From Winogradskyella haliclonae (GTDB taxonomy: Bacteria; Bacteroidota; Bacteroidia; Flavobacteriales; Flavobacteriaceae): a stretch of DNA of 64,000 nt. The stretch is taken from NCBI RefSeq assembly GCF_014635865.1, contig NZ_BMDQ01000001.1, forward strand, positions 1,054,001 through 1,118,000, read 5' to 3'. The translations under genes and the position numbers were made by a program. Shown here in pieces: positions 62,078-64,000 of this stretch. The notes under the pieces are model-generated. The model searched no databases. It saw nothing but the letters and a program-made list of their open reading frames with translations, and was not told where the DNA came from. Each line of letters starts with the position of its first letter. The first letter of the stretch is position 1.

Positions 62078-62103
62078 TTGTAAAATTTGATTTTATAAAT
62101 TTG
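62078..62103 (+). promoter_or_regulatory. Possible promoter for coaX
   Basis: TTG (62078-62080), a short 15-nt spacer and TAAATTTG (62096-62103), an exact TAnnTTTG match 17 bp before the coaX start. The spacer is shorter than usual. Confidence 0.45.
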
Positions 62104-62120
62104 TCTTTTCTCAAAAGCCT

Positions 62121-62849
62121 ATGAATCTTATTGTTGATGTCGGAAATACCTTGGTAAAATTTGCCATATTCGAAAAGGATAATCTTATTTGTAAAGAAAG
62201 TTTTAAGCTTTCTCAATTCAAAAAAGAATATAAAGCAATTAAAAAACAGTTTCCTAAATTAAAATCTGCGATTGTTTCTTCTGTTGGTCGACTTTCTGAT
62301 CAGCAAATTGATTTAATTAAAGCAGATTTTAGTGTATTGGAGTTAAATTCAAAAGCCAAAGTACCTTTCACAAACAAATACAAAACGCCAGAAACTCTTG
62401 GCGTAGATCGTATAGCTTTGGTTAGTGCATCTATGCTAAAGTATTCTGAAAAAAATGTACTTATAATTGATGTAGGAACATGCATTACATACGATTTTAT
62501 TACCAACGAAAATGAATACTTAGGTGGTGCCATTTCACCAGGTTTAAGATTGCGTTATAAATCGCTGAATAATTTAACAGCAAATCTTCCGTTATTAGAA
62601 ACCAAAGTGCCAAAAACTATAGTTGGAGATAGTACAGAAACATCCATACATTCAGGAGTGGTTTTAGGAACTATTAACGAGATTGATGGTGTAATTAACA
62701 CTTATAAAGAAAAATATTCAGATTTAACAGTTATTTTAACAGGAGGCGATGCTAAAATGTTGTCTAAACAATTAAAAAGTAGCATATTTGCGAACTCGGA
62801 TTTTCTGCTTGAAGGTCTAAATTATATTCTAGAATTTAATTCGAAATAA
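62121..62849 (+). CDS. coaX: Type III pantothenate kinase
   Basis: 242 residues. It phosphorylates pantothenate in the first step of coenzyme A synthesis. ASKHA-fold motifs: DVGNTLVKFAIF (6-17), GVDRIALVSA (95-104), IDVGTCITYDF (about 116-126), and GGDAKML near the C-terminus. The length is typical of CoaX. The stop overlaps the next start by one base (TAATG). Divergent from tRNA-Phe. Confidence 0.94.
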   Translation: MNLIVDVGNTLVKFAIFEKDNLICKESFKLSQFKKEYKAIKKQFPKLKSAIVSSVGRLSDQQIDLIKADFSVLELNSKAKVPFTNKYKTPETLGVDRIALVSASMLKYSEKNVLIIDVGTCITYDFITNENEYLGGAISPGLRLRYKSLNNLTANLPLLETKVPKTIVGDSTETSIHSGVVLGTINEIDGVINTYKEKYSDLTVILTGGDAKMLSKQLKSSIFANSDFLLEGLNYILEFNSK

Positions 62850-64000
62850 TGATTAAAAAATTTGTTGTAATTCTTATTGCAATTATTGGCTGTCAAGTCT
62901 ATGCCCAACAGGGGACAGCATCACCATATTCTTTTTATGGAATTGGGAGCTTAAAGTTTAGGGGTACAGTTGAGAGTAGAGGAATGGGTAGTATAGGTTC
63001 TTATATAGACAGTTTACACATTAATCTTAGAAATCCAGCATCTTATGCAGGTAAAAACCTTAAAGCCTCTCCTTATGATGGTGAGAGTAGGCCTGTAAAG
63101 TTTTCTGTTGCAGGGTCATATAGTAGTATTAGTCTAAATAGTGATACAGCATCAGAGAATGCAAGTGCTTCGGCATTTGATTATTTGGCGTTATCAATTC
63201 CTTTAGGAAGATTTGGAGCAGGATTAGGTTTGTTGCCATTTACATCTGTTGGATACAAATTACAAGATATCAATAGTGCTGAAAATAGAATTGATTATCG
63301 TTACGAAGGAGAGGGAGGACTTAATAAAGCTTTTTTTAGTTTAGGCTACTTAATTAATGATAATTTTTCTATCGGTATTGATGCTAATTATAATTTTGGT
63401 AATACTCAAAATAGTGCTATTCAGTTTTTGTATGATACAAATGGGAATATTGTGCAATTTGCAACTAAGGAAAACAATAGGTCAGACTTAAGTGGTCTTA
63501 ATTTTAATTTTGGAGCTGCTTATAAGGGTAAATTAACAGATAAGTTAGAATTATCGGCTACGGCTACATATTCACCAGAAAGTAGCTTAACTTCAAAAAA
63601 TGACCGATCAATTTCTACGGTAATAGTTTCAGTATTTGGGGATGAGTTTGTCCAAAACACTATTGACGCAGATTTATCTGGTACTGGACTAGAAGAAACA
63701 GATCTTAATTTACCAAACAGAATTTCTTTTGGATTAGGTATTGGTGAAACATCTAAGTGGTTTGCAGGTGCAGAATATGTTTCTCAGAATACCAGTGTTT
63801 TTGACAATCCTATTTTTAGTACAACCAACTCATCCTATGAAAACGCATCTTCTTTTGCTGTAGGTGGGTTTTATATTCCTAATCATAGATCTCTATCAAG
63901 TTACTTTAAGAGAGTGGTTTATAGAGCTGGTGCTCGTTTCGAAAATACGGGTTTAATTGTTAATAATCAATCAATAGATGAGTTTGGCATATCTTTTGGT
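62849..64000 (+). CDS. Outer-membrane beta-barrel protein, 3'-truncated by the window edge
   Basis: 384 codons are visible from the ATG at 62849, with no stop before the window ends. A signal peptide (1-20, ending VYAQ) is followed by a sequence rich in barrel strands and FadL/OmpP1-like N-terminal features (SPYSFYGIGSL, RGMGSIGS, NPASYAG). It is a probable outer-membrane channel or transporter-like protein. One-base overlap with coaX (TAATG) shows translational coupling, a pairing often seen in Flavobacteriaceae. Confidence 0.78.
   Translation, partial: MIKKFVVILIAIIGCQVYAQQGTASPYSFYGIGSLKFRGTVESRGMGSIGSYIDSLHINLRNPASYAGKNLKASPYDGESRPVKFSVAGSYSSISLNSDTASENASASAFDYLALSIPLGRFGAGLGLLPFTSVGYKLQDINSAENRIDYRYEGEGGLNKAFFSLGYLINDNFSIGIDANYNFGNTQNSAIQFLYDTNGNIVQFATKENNRSDLSGLNFNFGAAYKGKLTDKLELSATATYSPESSLTSKNDRSISTVIVSVFGDEFVQNTIDADLSGTGLEETDLNLPNRISFGLGIGETSKWFAGAEYVSQNTSVFDNPIFSTTNSSYENASSFAVGGFYIPNHRSLSSYFKRVVYRAGARFENTGLIVNNQSIDEFGISFG

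Noticed and set aside
1-64000. Mobile elements, phage genes, CRISPR arrays, rRNA operons
   Set aside because: No transposase, integrase, phage structural gene, repeat-spacer array or rRNA sequence was seen on either strand. The many open frames opposite real genes lack family motifs and were left out.

Overview
The window is chromosomal DNA from a Bacteroidota bacterium, most likely a marine member of the Flavobacteriaceae. The signs are: low G+C; secreted proteins ending in type IX secretion (T9SS) sorting domains; outer-membrane proteins with N-terminal carboxypeptidase-regulatory-like domains; Bacteroidota lipoboxes; near absence of Shine-Dalgarno sites; promoters of the TTG/TAnnTTTG type; and marine traits, namely laminarin use and an arsenosugar cluster. 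No rRNA, insertion sequence, phage or CRISPR array is visible. There is one tRNA (Phe). The first and last genes are cut by the window edges.

Region 1 (1-10602) is a beta-1,3/1,6-glucan (laminarin) locus. It holds the C-terminal part of a probable beta-1,3-glucan phosphorylase (GH149-like), a GH17 lipoprotein, a GH30 lipoprotein, a GPH-type sugar symporter, a second GH17 without signal peptide, a T9SS-secreted glycan-binding-like protein and a LacI-type regulator. The layout suggests debranching and cutting outside the cytoplasm, uptake of oligosaccharides, then cytoplasmic hydrolysis and phosphorolysis.

Region 2 (10604-36686) is mostly housekeeping: KDO transferase, sugar aminotransferase and galE, an amidohydrolase, lspA, fabD, an ABC exporter with a permease/M1-peptidase fusion, thyA and a membrane-anchored DHFR flanking two TonB-like proteins, a frameshifted nucleoside transporter, a DUF151 nuclease, etfBA, the pyruvate dehydrogenase beta subunit, and several envelope proteins.

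Region 3 (37174-50389) has a tightly coupled minus-strand operon: FAD oxidoreductase, membrane 4Fe-4S protein, MORN-repeat protein, two GT2 glycosyltransferases and a GT-C type membrane glycosyltransferase. It is divergent from a plus-strand set: DUF547 protein, outer-membrane protein, GH113-like lipoprotein, unknown lipoprotein and two tandem Omp85-like proteins. Function is unknown; it looks like assembly or export of a surface glycan or glycolipid.

Region 4 (50386-61820) is an arsenosugar biosynthesis cluster: TIGR04283 glycosyltransferase, DUF547 lipoprotein, sterol-desaturase-like hydroxylase, a decayed DUF962 pseudogene, a TonB-dependent receptor, ArsM, purine nucleoside phosphorylase, a T9SS-sorted DM13 protein, TIGR04282 transferase, rhodanese, radical SAM ArsS and an AhpD-like protein. 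ArsM would methylate arsenite, ArsS would add the deoxyadenosyl group, and PNP and the sugar transferases would remodel the product. The window ends with tRNA-Phe, coaX and a truncated outer-membrane protein gene.
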